64,000 nt of DNA from Cytophaga sp. FL35 (GTDB lineage Bacteria > Bacteroidota > Bacteroidia > Flavobacteriales > Flavobacteriaceae), in the NCBI RefSeq assembly GCF_014349235.1, contig NZ_JACSOH010000001.1:248001-312000 (forward strand), written 5' to 3'. Under the pieces are notes generated by a model, which made no database searches, was not told the origin of the DNA, and worked only from the letters and a program-made list of their open reading frames with translations. The translations under genes were made by a program, and so were the position numbers. Below, one piece after another: positions 1-9,713 of this stretch; the first letter of the stretch is position 1; each line of letters begins with the position of its first letter.

Positions 1-34
1 ATCCTGTAGAAAAACAGCGCAAAATATTCATAAG

Positions 35-1648
35 ATGAAAAAAATACTAAAACTTACAATAGCCCTATTTACGGTAATCTTCATGGCATGTGATGATGAA
101 TATGAACCTCCGTTTGAATTATCTGACGTTGGTTTCTATACCAGTAAGGGAACTTTAGGTGACCTACAGCTTAACCTAGATGATTATATGTCCTTTAGCG
201 ACCTATCTCAGGGTGCGGTTTCTCATTCTTGGACCATTGAGAAGTCCGATCTTTTTTTAGAAGGTCCCATTGATCGAACCGATACAATTCTAGAGAAGTT
301 TATAATTGAACCCCGATCGAACGTATCTTTCGAAAAAACCGTTCATGTTCTTTTTCAAACCGCTGGAATGAAAAAGGTTAGACTTAGAAATACCTTTAAT
401 GAGATGGTTACTTTTAAGGGAAACCGAAACGGGGAGGATTACGAAATGCCTGCAGTTAAAAATGGGGAAGTGTACGTCATAGACACCACCTTTATGGTTA
501 AAGTTTACCCAAAACTGGTACCGGTCGTAAAAGTGAGCAACCAAGGACAAGTGGTGAATCATGAAGCGAATGATACCATTTACGTTGAAGCGGGAAATAC
601 CTTGGAATTTACAGATTTATCTACGGTGGGTGAGCCTACTGGCCGAAATTGGAATATTACAAGAGCTTTGGCCCCAGGTGAAGAAGTTGCAGAAAACCCT
701 GTGATTGCAAGCAGTGGAGACTCTGTGGCCAATATTTCCTTTAATCGTCTAGGTAGTTTTAGGGCCAACGTTAATATCTCTAGATCCGGACAGAATATAC
801 CCGGCGATTTTGCGAATTATACGATCAATGCGCCCATTAGAGTTGTTCCTTCCTCACAACCTTTTGAACTTTCAGGTGACATTATAGAACTTGAGGACGA
901 AACCATTCAGGTATCTTATAACGGTGAGTTTGCCCCATTTGGTGGTCAAGAGGAGTTCTTTACCGTTATGGTAAATGGTGTAGGGTTCGATATCGCTTCG
1001 GTTTCCATCAATGCCAACGATGGCACCAAACTGGACATTAAACTGGTAGAACCTATATATAGACCAGATGTTATTACGGTTTCCTACTCCGGTGGTGCCA
1101 TACAGTCAGCAGATACACGCGAAGCGCTACCCTTTACTGATGTACCCGTAACAATGAGCTCTATCAATTTGATACCTGCAGATATTTCAGGGCTTGAGAA
1201 CGGGGGCGATAGCTGGAGTACCTATTGGAGCAATGCCGGGACTGTTTCTTACAGTACGGAACAGGCTTCGGAAGGAACGTATAGCTTGAAGTTGGAAATC
1301 GCCGCCGGTCAAAACAATGCGGAAGCCACAGCAATGTTCGCAAACCCCATCATTTTTGAGGAAGGAAAGACCTACATTATTTCCTATGACATGTATATTG
1401 AACCGGATGCCGTAGGATCTGGCGGAGGAGCTAGTACGGGACTCTTTCTTCTCCAAAATTGGGGCTTTCAATTCTGGAATAATTTTGCACATCCGCTAGG
1501 AGAATGGAAAACACATACGGTAGAGTACCAAAGTACCACTCCACTTTCCCAATTCTATTTAAGAATACTTCCTAATGCTGAAAAAACTACGGACATGACC
1601 GTCTATTATGATAATTTCTCCATAATCGTAAAAGAGGAAAGGCCTTAG
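35..1648 (+). CDS. Putative surface glycan-binding lipoprotein (SusE-like position)
   Basis: 537 aa. The N-terminus is a lipoprotein signal with the lipobox ending at Cys19 (FMAC, followed by DD), so the protein is probably exported to the outer membrane. The middle part (about 40-280) is beta-rich and PKD/Ig-like, followed by a second Ig-like stretch (about 280-380). The last 150 residues resemble a carbohydrate-binding jelly-roll (a W-S-T-Y-W-S-N start, then a YSLKLEI strand). No catalytic motif is visible. Its position just ahead of agaB and the lipobox suggest a surface glycan-binding protein whose SusC/SusD partners would lie left of the window. A terminator-like hairpin follows. The role is inferred from architecture, not from a recognised family. 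Confidence 0.7.
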   Translation: MKKILKLTIALFTVIFMACDDEYEPPFELSDVGFYTSKGTLGDLQLNLDDYMSFSDLSQGAVSHSWTIEKSDLFLEGPIDRTDTILEKFIIEPRSNVSFEKTVHVLFQTAGMKKVRLRNTFNEMVTFKGNRNGEDYEMPAVKNGEVYVIDTTFMVKVYPKLVPVVKVSNQGQVVNHEANDTIYVEAGNTLEFTDLSTVGEPTGRNWNITRALAPGEEVAENPVIASSGDSVANISFNRLGSFRANVNISRSGQNIPGDFANYTINAPIRVVPSSQPFELSGDIIELEDETIQVSYNGEFAPFGGQEEFFTVMVNGVGFDIASVSINANDGTKLDIKLVEPIYRPDVITVSYSGGAIQSADTREALPFTDVPVTMSSINLIPADISGLENGGDSWSTYWSNAGTVSYSTEQASEGTYSLKLEIAAGQNNAEATAMFANPIIFEEGKTYIISYDMYIEPDAVGSGGGASTGLFLLQNWGFQFWNNFAHPLGEWKTHTVEYQSTTPLSQFYLRILPNAEKTTDMTVYYDNFSIIVKEERP

Positions 1649-1669
1649 TTGTTAGTTGGATTTGAGTTG

Positions 1670-1700
1670 AGGGGAGAATAGTTAATTCTCCCCTTTTTTT
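1670..1700 (+). terminator. Rho-independent terminator after the SGBP-like gene
   Basis: A perfect 10-bp stem (AGGGGAGAAT at 1670-1679, ATTCTCCCCT at 1685-1694) with a 5-nt loop runs into seven T. It lies 22 nt after the stop codon and 28 nt before the agaB start, so agaB is either read through or has its own weak promoter. A TTAGTT-rich stretch lies between stop codon and hairpin. Confidence 0.85.
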
Positions 1701-1728
1701 ATCCCAGAAAACCTATCAATAAAACCAA

Positions 1729-2781
1729 ATGAATATTAAAAAGAGACATTTTCCCATTCTTCTGCTAGGTGTATTAGGTTGTGGCAGCAGTACCACCATT
1801 GAAGAACGTTCCGTTACAGACCCTGAGCGACCTACTCCTATTCAAAATGAAGAAGTTGCACCACAAGAAGAAGAACAAAGCCAACAGGTAATTGAATATA
1901 AGGACTTACCCGTACCTGCAGATGCCGGCACAAATATGGTCTGGGAGTTTCAAGAGATTTCAGACAATTTTGAATACAAGGCGGAAGCCGAAAATAAGGG
2001 TGAAAAATTCCTGTCCAAATGGGATGATTTTTACCATAACAACTGGGCGGGTCCCGGCCTTACCGAATGGAAGCGTGGACATAGCTTGGTTGCCGATGGT
2101 CAATTGCAAATGTGGGCCAAAAGAAAACCTGGTTCCAATAAGATTAATATGGGTTGCATTACTTCCAAAACTAGGGTTCTTTACCCTGTGTATATTGAAG
2201 CAAGAGCCAAAGTAATGAATTCCACCCTAGCTTCGGACGTTTGGTTGCTCAGCCCCGATGACACCCAAGAAATTGATATTGTAGAGGCTTATGGTGCCAA
2301 CTATTCGGAAAGTGCCCAAAAGGACCATTCCTACTTTTCCAAGAAAATACACATTAGCCATCATGTGTTTATACGAGATCCATTTCAAGATTACCAACCA
2401 AGAGATACAGGTTCTTGGTATTCCAACGGGACCGTATGGAACCAAGACTTCCACACCTATGGGGTCTATTGGAAAAATCCTTGGCATCTTGAATACTATA
2501 TTGACGGCCAATTAGTTAGAACCGTATCCGGAAAAGACATCATCGACCCTTTGTTCTATACCAATGAAACCAATCCTGGAGATAGCTCTATGGACACCCG
2601 TACAGGACTAAGCAAAGAGATGGATATCATCATCAATACCGAAGATCAAACTTGGCGATCAACACCTGCTTCGGGATTACAATCGGATACCTATACGCCA
2701 ACTGATAATGAGTTAAAAAATGTAGAAGACCACACTTTTAAGGTCGATTGGATTCGTATTTATAAGCCCGTACAAAAGTAA
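1729..2781 (+). CDS. agaB: Beta-agarase B orthologue (GH16)
   Basis: 350 aa lipoprotein (lipobox VLGC, Cys18). After an acidic linker (about 19-60) comes one GH16 beta-jelly-roll domain to the C-terminus. The catalytic signature EIDIVE gives E181 (nucleophile), D183 and E186 (acid/base). Long stretches match what I remember of Zobellia galactanivorans AgaB, for example WDDFYHN, AGPGLTEWKR, SKTRV.YPVYIEARAK and DQTWRS.PASGLQS; the published catalytic residues there are shifted by about 3. AgaB hydrolyses internal beta-1,4 bonds of agarose to neoagaro-oligosaccharides, and as a lipoprotein it probably acts at the cell surface. The gene is followed 41 bp later by a sulfatase. The identification rests on recall of the sequence, so species-level identity is not claimed. 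Confidence 0.93.
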   Translation: MNIKKRHFPILLLGVLGCGSSTTIEERSVTDPERPTPIQNEEVAPQEEEQSQQVIEYKDLPVPADAGTNMVWEFQEISDNFEYKAEAENKGEKFLSKWDDFYHNNWAGPGLTEWKRGHSLVADGQLQMWAKRKPGSNKINMGCITSKTRVLYPVYIEARAKVMNSTLASDVWLLSPDDTQEIDIVEAYGANYSESAQKDHSYFSKKIHISHHVFIRDPFQDYQPRDTGSWYSNGTVWNQDFHTYGVYWKNPWHLEYYIDGQLVRTVSGKDIIDPLFYTNETNPGDSSMDTRTGLSKEMDIIINTEDQTWRSTPASGLQSDTYTPTDNELKNVEDHTFKVDWIRIYKPVQK

Positions 2782-2822
2782 TTTGACCCTACTGTATACA
2801 TTCAATAATATCTAGTTAAAAC

Positions 2823-4337
2823 ATGACCGTTAAGCTTCCTATATATCTATTTTTCTTCCTATTGGTTATTCATCTTTCTGCACAAGAAAAACCCAATGTA
2901 ATTGTTATTCTTGCGGACGATTTAGGTCTAGGGGATCTTTCCTACTATCGAAAACAACACAGTAACGATATTATTCTGGAAACCCCTTCTTTAGATTTTC
3001 TTGCGCAAAATGGAGTAGCCTTTACCAATGCACATGCACCGGCATCGCTCTGCGCTCCCAGCCGGTATGCGATAATGACGGGAAACCATTGCTACCGAAG
3101 TGATTACCCCTGGGGCGTTTGGGGTAGTTATCAAAAAACACCCATAAAAGAAGATCAGCTTACTTTAGGAAAACTGATGCAAAAAGCGGGCTACCAAACC
3201 GCTTTTTTAGGTAAATGGCACTTAGGCGGCGATTTTAAACGCAAAAGTAATCCTACTGAAATTTACCGAGGACCAAGAAACAGACCCCAATTGGATGTGG
3301 ATATCACCAAAATTGTGGGCGGAGGACCCAATTTTCAGGGGTTTGATTATAGTCTAACTTTTATGGACGGCATACAGGATGTGCCGTATGCCGTATTTGA
3401 AAATTCCGAATATCTGCCATTAGCACCCAACTCCGAGATAACGTTTATCACACAAGAAAAGAAGGATCAATTGGGCGTAAAACTGGACAAGGATGAAGGC
3501 TTGGGCGATAGTAATTGGAATCCACATGATATGGGACCCTTGCTCATTCGCAAAGCACTGGACTATATTGAGGCACAAACAGCCAAAAAAAAGCCTTTCT
3601 TTATGTACTATTCTACCCTAGCAGTACATCTACCGCACACTCCTTCAGGAGCACTCAATGGTAAAAAGGTAGCCGGCACAACCCCATCTAAACATTTGGA
3701 TATGGTTAAAGAATTGGATATACAGATAGAAATGCTACTTAACAAATTAAAAGACAAGCAGCTGTTAAAGAACACCCTGATTCTTCTTACTTCGGATAAT
3801 GGTGGCCTACTCATAAAAAACACCTTGGCTTCTGGTCACCAACCAAGCGATATTTACCGTGGTGGTAAAAATCAGGCGTATGAAGGGGGCAATAGGGTAC
3901 CGTTTATTGCATATTGGCCTGGAAAAATAACTCCAAAACTGGTTGAAACCCCAATATTGGGGTTGGATATCATGGGAACTTTGGCCGGACTTACAAAACA
4001 GCTATTGCCTCCAGATCAGGCATTGGATTCAGAAAATATACTGCCTATTTTAATAGATGGCAAAACATCCTTGAACGGTAGGACCCTACTTACCCAAGCC
4101 GGTACAGGAAAAGAGGTTATGATAACACAGGAAGGTTTAAAGTTAATTATTCAAGTGGACAAAAAGGACAAAACAAATGCAACGCGTTACCCTATTGCGT
4201 TATTCAATCTAAATGAAAATCCAACAGAAATAGAGGCTAAAAATCTGATAGAGGATTCTAAATACAAAGAAAAAGTAGCTTCCTTGTTTGAGTTGTACAA
4301 CAAATTAAGAGATACAAAAATAGCCACTAGAAATTAA
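2823..4337 (+). CDS. Secreted S1-family sulfatase
   Basis: 504 aa with a signal peptide (about 1-20, ending LSAQ). The alkaline-phosphatase-fold sulfatase hallmarks are present: the metal-binding start (N-V-I-V-I-L-A-D-D) and the formylglycine motif C77-A-P-S-R. A further conserved LGKWHLGG block lies near residue 140 and a TSDNGG block near residue 325. It probably removes sulfate esters from agar/porphyran oligosaccharides in the periplasm. It follows agaB in the same direction at 41 bp, so the two may be co-expressed. The sulfatase subfamily and the position of the sulfate removed cannot be read from the sequence alone. Confidence 0.93.
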   Translation: MTVKLPIYLFFFLLVIHLSAQEKPNVIVILADDLGLGDLSYYRKQHSNDIILETPSLDFLAQNGVAFTNAHAPASLCAPSRYAIMTGNHCYRSDYPWGVWGSYQKTPIKEDQLTLGKLMQKAGYQTAFLGKWHLGGDFKRKSNPTEIYRGPRNRPQLDVDITKIVGGGPNFQGFDYSLTFMDGIQDVPYAVFENSEYLPLAPNSEITFITQEKKDQLGVKLDKDEGLGDSNWNPHDMGPLLIRKALDYIEAQTAKKKPFFMYYSTLAVHLPHTPSGALNGKKVAGTTPSKHLDMVKELDIQIEMLLNKLKDKQLLKNTLILLTSDNGGLLIKNTLASGHQPSDIYRGGKNQAYEGGNRVPFIAYWPGKITPKLVETPILGLDIMGTLAGLTKQLLPPDQALDSENILPILIDGKTSLNGRTLLTQAGTGKEVMITQEGLKLIIQVDKKDKTNATRYPIALFNLNENPTEIEAKNLIEDSKYKEKVASLFELYNKLRDTKIATRN

Positions 4338-4385
4338 AATATCAGTTGCTTGGTATCTCGTAAACTTCAAAGAGAGAAAAAGATA

Positions 4386-4408
4386 GGGGCCACATCAGGA
4401 AAAGCCCC
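4386..4408 (-). terminator. Possible terminator for the FG-GAP gene
   Basis: GGGGC (4386-4390) and GCCCC (4404-4408) can pair; on the minus strand the hairpin is followed by a T-rich run (TATCTTTTT). The 210-bp convergent gap 4338-4547 holds nothing else that I can support. The stem is short, so this is tentative. Confidence 0.35.
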
Positions 4409-4547
4409 CAATAATCCGTTCATTCCAATCCTAAAGATCCCGCAGCAGACACAGACTAAGTATCCACCAAAGAACAGAATCATTTAATTGGTGAATTTTC
4501 CTTTTCCTACTAACAACTGTAACCTTCAATTATAACGCACTCATTTA

Positions 4548-7500
4548 TTAATCAGTTCCCGGTACAACTTCACGGCTTTTTCCCTGAGGGTCATAAAAAA
4601 CCACTTTAAGTATAGATTCATGAACAGGAATCCCATTTATGGATTGTGACAGATAGCCCGCACCCAAGTAATTTTCTTCAACAGAAACATTTCCGTTTCT
4701 ATAATATATTTTGGCCCTTGTTTCATTGGACTGGAATTCAAGAATGGAGGAAGTTATAGGCTCCTCAAATCTTTTAAGTTGACCCGAATTAACGGAAGCT
4801 ACCCACAAGATAGTCGAATCGTTTTTTCTAAGGTTCACCAAAGACCTGGCATCTTTTTCAACCTTAAATCCTGTAGTGTAATGGGGAATGGAGGTAAAAC
4901 CGCCTTTTTGATCGGATTGTAATATCACTCCCTTTCCTGCATCGTACCATCCTGAAATAACCTCGGTAGGATAGTAATTTCCGACTCCAATAATATCAAG
5001 AAAACCGTCTTTATTGAAATCCCCTTTGTTCAATCCGTATAAAGGAGAAAACTGCGCCTCTTGTGGCAAAGGTTTGACCGAAAGATTTCCATCACCTAAA
5101 TTTTCAATATAACTAGAGCTGATGTAATTAACCTCTAGCACTTTCATATCGGTGGTATCAAGAGCTTTCAATAGATCTTCTATTCCAGCTTCGGCATACT
5201 GATCATAGGTCGGAAAAATTCTTTTTACAGCCACAAGCTGTTTTGCCAATTCTCCCCTTGGGGCCAGCATAACTTCTTTATCATCTATATATCTGGTAAT
5301 AATGGGGTCGATACTTGAATTTGAATCAAAGTCCTTGGAGTATACCCTCAGGGGCTGATTTTCACTTACTTTAAAAGCGGTGTTTTCCCCAAGGTTACCG
5401 GCGATATAGTCAATATCGCCATCCTGGTCAAAATCGCTACCAATGATGCTGTTCCAAAAACCTTTAAAACTGGATAACCCGTTTTTTTCGTCTTTTGTCA
5501 ATCGTCCTTTTTCGTTCTTATAAATTGTAATGGGCATCCATTCTCCGGCAACCATCAAGTCTTGATCCCCATCATTGTCATAATCGCTCCACAGTGCCGT
5601 ACTTACCATGCCCACCTTCTTCAAACCTTCAGCCTTCATATGGGTTACATCGGTAAAACTTCCGTTGTCGTTCTCTAACAAGTAGCTATTTGGCATATTA
5701 GGGAAATTACCCGGAACCATCATTCCCCCTACAAAAAGATCTAAATCTCCGTCAGCGTCGTAGTCCGCAGCCACGACACAAGATCCACTGGCTCTAATTT
5801 CCGGAAGGGCATCGGGTTTTTCTTCAAACTGGCCATCACCCTTATTGATATACAAACGGTCTTGGTAATGACCTTTTTCAAAATATTTCACGGAACTCCC
5901 GCCACTAACTACGTAAAGGTCAAGGTCTTTATCTCCATCGGCATCAAAAAACAAAGCTCCCAAATCCTCATATTTCTCTGAGCCTTTAATCTTTAAAGAA
6001 TCAAAAGTTCCATTTTCATTTTGGAGAAAAATGGTACCCTTACTATTGCGCGCGCCACCTACATATATATCGGTTCTTGTATCACCATTTACATCTCCCG
6101 TTGCCAATCCAGGGCCGTTAAAATCGTATAGATGCATCAACAAGGGTTCTCCCCTAAAATCGCTATTATCGTTTTCAAGATGAAGAAAATCGAGTACTTC
6201 AGTATCCGTAATTTCGTTAAACGGAAGTTTGGTATTATTTTGGAAAATACCTTTTTCCAATCTTCCAGATTTCCTGTAATCAATTTGATATAGGGAATCT
6301 ACTACCAGATTTTTCAATACTTCCCTTGCCCCATCAGGCCAAACAATCTTCAAGGAATCCACTTTTTGGTGGGCACCCACACCAAAGTGCACATCCATGG
6401 AAGAAGAAGACATATAGCCCTTCACCGGATGGTATTCTTGATACAGTTTTTCGTTGGAAGGTAGATAAGCAGTGAGTTTGGTACCAAAACCATTACTGTT
6501 TCCTTTTGGGCCTTTCAGACGTATTGTAACAAAGTGTTTTTCTTGATCTAAACCGGTATGATTCTTATATAAAAAGGCGGGAGCATTGATATTGTTTACC
6601 ACCAAATCTAAATCTCCGTCATTATCAAAATCGGCATAGGCGGAACCATTTGACAAGGAGGGTTGTTTTAATCCCCAAGTAGTTGTGGCGTCATCAAATT
6701 GTAAGTCGCCCTTATTGGTAAACATGTAGTTCGGCAAAAAAATACTGTCAAGTTCTTTTAAGCGGTTGACTAGTTTTTCCTCCGAAAGCCCACCCCTTTT
6801 AAAAATACCAACCTGACTTGAATATTCCGTAAAATCGTGGTTGGTAATATCTCTTCTAAATCCGTTGGTAATATAAACATCCTTATGACCATCATTATCA
6901 AAATCCGCAATCAAGGGCGACCAACTCCAATCCGTTTGATGCAAACCGGAATATCTACCGATTTCACTAAAAGTTGGATTACCATCACGGTCTTTGCCCC
7001 TATTCAATTGCAACGTATTTCGAATGAACTGAGGAGAAAAACCTTCGCGCAAGGTCTGTTTAAAGTGCTCATGGTTCATATTGGCGGTCATGGTCTTTTG
7101 CCTTTTATTGATTTCAGGCAGCATATCCATCACCAACACATCAAGCATTGCATCGTTATTAATATCGGAGACGTCTACCCCCATTCCGTTTCTTGAGCTC
7201 TGCTCAAAGTATTCGGGTAGGCGGTTGGTAAAAGTGCCATCTTGATTGTTGATATACAAAAGGTCATTAGCCACAAAATCATTGGCCACATAAATATCGG
7301 GCCAACCATCTTCGTTCATGTCTGAAATGGCAAGTCCTAAACCATAACCTTCAATCAGTATTCCGGCCTTTTCGGAAACATTCTTAAAAACAGGACCCCC
7401 ATTAGACCCAATTCCTAGATTTTCGTATAACTTATCTGTACTAGGTCCGGAGCCATCACTTTTGGTATAAAGTTTCTCTATTTCCTTTGGAGACTCATTG

Positions 7501-8057
7501 GCATGGGTCATTACATACAAATCGAGATCACCATCCAAATCATAATCAAAAAATGCTGCTTGGGTTGAATGACCTGAATCTGCAACACCATAATCTTCTG
7601 CTTTATCTTGAAAAGTAAAATTCCCTTGGTTAATGAAAAGCTTGTTTTTTCGTTGTTCAGCCTTAGCAAATCCACCCACACTGACATAAATATCTAGTAG
7701 ACCGTCTTGATTCACATCTGCAACGGATACTCCGTTTGCCCAATAAGTCCCTCGAATACCCGCCCTTTCCGATACATCTTCAAACTTGAAATTACCTTTA
7801 TTTCTATAAATTTTGGATTCGACGGTATTTCCGGCAAAAAAAATGTCCGTCAAACCATCGTTATCAAAGTCACCTACTCCTACCCCTGCACCAATATAAA
7901 TGTAGGGGAAACTGAAGTAATGCAGCTCATTGGTCTCATTAATAGAATTGGTAAACGTTATTCCTGATTCCTGAACGGAAATCAGCTGCATTTTTTTCAC
8001 TTCTTCTTTACAGGAAATAAAAATAAGGATGCTTAAAAGAACTACTACTTTTTTCAA
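4548..8057 (-). CDS. FG-GAP/VCBS-repeat lipoprotein with ASPIC/UnbV domain
   Basis: 1169 aa. The start is TTG at 8057: upstream in frame there is a stop after three codons, and only this start gives a lipoprotein signal (lipobox FISC, Cys16); the first internal ATG (Met23) would lose it. The protein carries many Ca-binding-like D-x-D-x-D-G repeats (DFDNDGLTD, DVNQDGLLD, DYDLDGDLD and others), predicting an integrin-like beta-propeller. In the middle (about 510-600) lies an ASPIC/UnbV segment (HFGVGAHQKVDSLKIVWPDG). It is the last gene after GH29, SusC and SusD on this strand. Such proteins often follow SusC/D genes in Flavobacteria and probably bind glycan or assist transport outside the cell; the exact role is unknown. 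Confidence 0.85.
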   Translation of the reverse strand: MKKVVVLLSILIFISCKEEVKKMQLISVQESGITFTNSINETNELHYFSFPYIYIGAGVGVGDFDNDGLTDIFFAGNTVESKIYRNKGNFKFEDVSERAGIRGTYWANGVSVADVNQDGLLDIYVSVGGFAKAEQRKNKLFINQGNFTFQDKAEDYGVADSGHSTQAAFFDYDLDGDLDLYVMTHANESPKEIEKLYTKSDGSGPSTDKLYENLGIGSNGGPVFKNVSEKAGILIEGYGLGLAISDMNEDGWPDIYVANDFVANDLLYINNQDGTFTNRLPEYFEQSSRNGMGVDVSDINNDAMLDVLVMDMLPEINKRQKTMTANMNHEHFKQTLREGFSPQFIRNTLQLNRGKDRDGNPTFSEIGRYSGLHQTDWSWSPLIADFDNDGHKDVYITNGFRRDITNHDFTEYSSQVGIFKRGGLSEEKLVNRLKELDSIFLPNYMFTNKGDLQFDDATTTWGLKQPSLSNGSAYADFDNDGDLDLVVNNINAPAFLYKNHTGLDQEKHFVTIRLKGPKGNSNGFGTKLTAYLPSNEKLYQEYHPVKGYMSSSSMDVHFGVGAHQKVDSLKIVWPDGAREVLKNLVVDSLYQIDYRKSGRLEKGIFQNNTKLPFNEITDTEVLDFLHLENDNSDFRGEPLLMHLYDFNGPGLATGDVNGDTRTDIYVGGARNSKGTIFLQNENGTFDSLKIKGSEKYEDLGALFFDADGDKDLDLYVVSGGSSVKYFEKGHYQDRLYINKGDGQFEEKPDALPEIRASGSCVVAADYDADGDLDLFVGGMMVPGNFPNMPNSYLLENDNGSFTDVTHMKAEGLKKVGMVSTALWSDYDNDGDQDLMVAGEWMPITIYKNEKGRLTKDEKNGLSSFKGFWNSIIGSDFDQDGDIDYIAGNLGENTAFKVSENQPLRVYSKDFDSNSSIDPIITRYIDDKEVMLAPRGELAKQLVAVKRIFPTYDQYAEAGIEDLLKALDTTDMKVLEVNYISSSYIENLGDGNLSVKPLPQEAQFSPLYGLNKGDFNKDGFLDIIGVGNYYPTEVISGWYDAGKGVILQSDQKGGFTSIPHYTTGFKVEKDARSLVNLRKNDSTILWVASVNSGQLKRFEEPITSSILEFQSNETRAKIYYRNGNVSVEENYLGAGYLSQSINGIPVHESILKVVFYDPQGKSREVVPGTD

Positions 8058-8088
8058 GTTGGCGGGGTTAAAGAATACAATTTAAACA

Positions 8089-8118
8089 AAAAGGAACCAT
8101 CATTAAATGGTTCCTTTT
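8089..8118 (-). terminator. Terminator/attenuator between SusD and the FG-GAP gene
   Basis: A perfect 12-bp inverted repeat (AAAAGGAACCAT at 8089-8100, ATGGTTCCTTTT at 8107-8118) with a 6-nt loop. On the minus strand the stem ends in a T-run. It sits just after the SusD gene, so it should lower expression of the downstream lipoprotein relative to SusC/SusD. Confidence 0.85.
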
Positions 8119-8138
8119 GAAAAATCCATTTAATTGGA

Positions 8139-9695
8139 TTAATAACCGGGGTTTTGTTTAAATACCGGGTTGGCATCAATTTCATTCTGGGGTATTGCAA
8201 TATACTCCCTACCGGGTTTGTATGAACTAGTACCTGCACTTTCCGATTTCAGCTCGGGTTTGTTAACGATGTACTCTTCCACCTTGCCCCATCGTAGAAT
8301 ATCAAAATACCTAGTTCTTTCCAAAGACAATTCTTTCACCCTTTCATCTTCGATGTCTTGCATGGTAATACTTGTCAATGCAGGCATATCCGCCCTTGCC
8401 CTTACCTGATTGATGGCATCTAGGGCATCGGCCGTAGAACCATTGAGCATAAATTCTGCCTCGGCATACATTAGTAGTATATCTGCATAACGCAGGAGTC
8501 TTAAGTTATTGCCGGATTGGTGCCATCCGTTGTCTTGGGAACCCGTTTTATCATCAAATTTAATATCGAGCCATTTATTGCCCCAAACCAAATCTGAATC
8601 CCCATAAACTTCTTCGTAAGTTTTGTTACCGTAAGTTTGAGAAACCAAGGTATCTCCCTGATAAATAGTGGTTTCATCTGTATTAAAGAATAAGGTAGTG
8701 TAGGTCCTCGGATCAATTTCGCCATTCACGGTACGCTCGTCCAAGAAAAGGTCCAGCACCCAATCATTGATTCTCATACCGTCTTGGCCCGTAAACCCTC
8801 TTGGAGCAATATCCGGATGAAAGGCTGCACCTTTTCCTACACCAGGAGCATCACCACCCCAACCGGTATTTCCGTCGTTGACCAATTGAACTTCAAACAA
8901 GGATTCTTTGTTGTTCTCTGCCGCTTCCGTAAAGTTATCGGCATAGTTTGCCATCAACTCATAACTACCGTCCATAATTTTAGCAAATTCTGCTTTTGCC
9001 TCGGCATATTTGTTTTGATAAAGGTAAACTTTACCCAAAAAACCTGTCGCCGCACCGGAAGTAATACGTCCGGTCATCGCAGACGGCCAAGCATCGGGAG
9101 CCAAATTTTGGGCCTCTTTTAGGTCACTTTCTATTTGCGCCCATACCTCGGCAGGATCTGCTTGAGGTACTTCCTTGGGATTCTCAATATCGGTAATCGG
9201 CTCGGTAATCAACGGTACGTTCAACCAACCGTTTACCAAATTAAAATAGTTGTAAGCCCTAATGAAATAGGCTTCCCCCAAAATGTTTTGCTTTTTGGTT
9301 TCATCCATTTCAATATCAGGAACGTTGGCCAATACTTCGTTTGCACGTGTTACCCCTTGAAACATGGCGCTCCAGACCCAAAAGGCCCCGTTACTCTGTG
9401 GGATTCCGTTAAACGAACCCGCTGCCGTTCTTTCAGAAGTTGCAAAGGCATTTACAACATCATCTCTATAATCCGATAAGAAAATTTCAAATCGCGTATA
9501 GTACCAAATGTGCGTAAACGGACTGTAGGCTCCGATGATGCCCTTTTCAGCATCATCTTCAGTTTTCCAAAATGATTGTGGCGTAACGGCATTTGGATTT
9601 TCTTGTTCCAAGATGTCTTTTCGACAGCTGTAAGTAACCACCAGCAAAACAACTAGTGTTACCAATAAACTTTTTGATATTTTAATTTTTCTCAT
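8139..9695 (-). CDS. SusD/RagB-family glycan-binding lipoprotein
   Basis: 518 aa. A lipoprotein signal with Cys24 (TYSC, followed by RKD) is followed by the usual SusD start (QENPNAVTPQSFWKTEDDAEKGI). The N-terminal TPR-like helical region and the C-terminal block typical of the family are present (LRLLRYADILLMYAEAE, then R-T-R-Y-F-D-I-L-R-W-G, ending with a F-K-Q-N-P-G-Y tail). It forms the lid on its SusC partner, whose stop codon lies 18 bp upstream, and captures oligosaccharides at the cell surface. The substrate is inferred from the locus to be a sulfated or anhydro agar-type oligosaccharide. Confidence 0.95.
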   Translation of the reverse strand: MRKIKISKSLLVTLVVLLVVTYSCRKDILEQENPNAVTPQSFWKTEDDAEKGIIGAYSPFTHIWYYTRFEIFLSDYRDDVVNAFATSERTAAGSFNGIPQSNGAFWVWSAMFQGVTRANEVLANVPDIEMDETKKQNILGEAYFIRAYNYFNLVNGWLNVPLITEPITDIENPKEVPQADPAEVWAQIESDLKEAQNLAPDAWPSAMTGRITSGAATGFLGKVYLYQNKYAEAKAEFAKIMDGSYELMANYADNFTEAAENNKESLFEVQLVNDGNTGWGGDAPGVGKGAAFHPDIAPRGFTGQDGMRINDWVLDLFLDERTVNGEIDPRTYTTLFFNTDETTIYQGDTLVSQTYGNKTYEEVYGDSDLVWGNKWLDIKFDDKTGSQDNGWHQSGNNLRLLRYADILLMYAEAEFMLNGSTADALDAINQVRARADMPALTSITMQDIEDERVKELSLERTRYFDILRWGKVEEYIVNKPELKSESAGTSSYKPGREYIAIPQNEIDANPVFKQNPGY

Positions 9696-9713
9696 TTCTT
9701 TCTGTGTTTGCCA

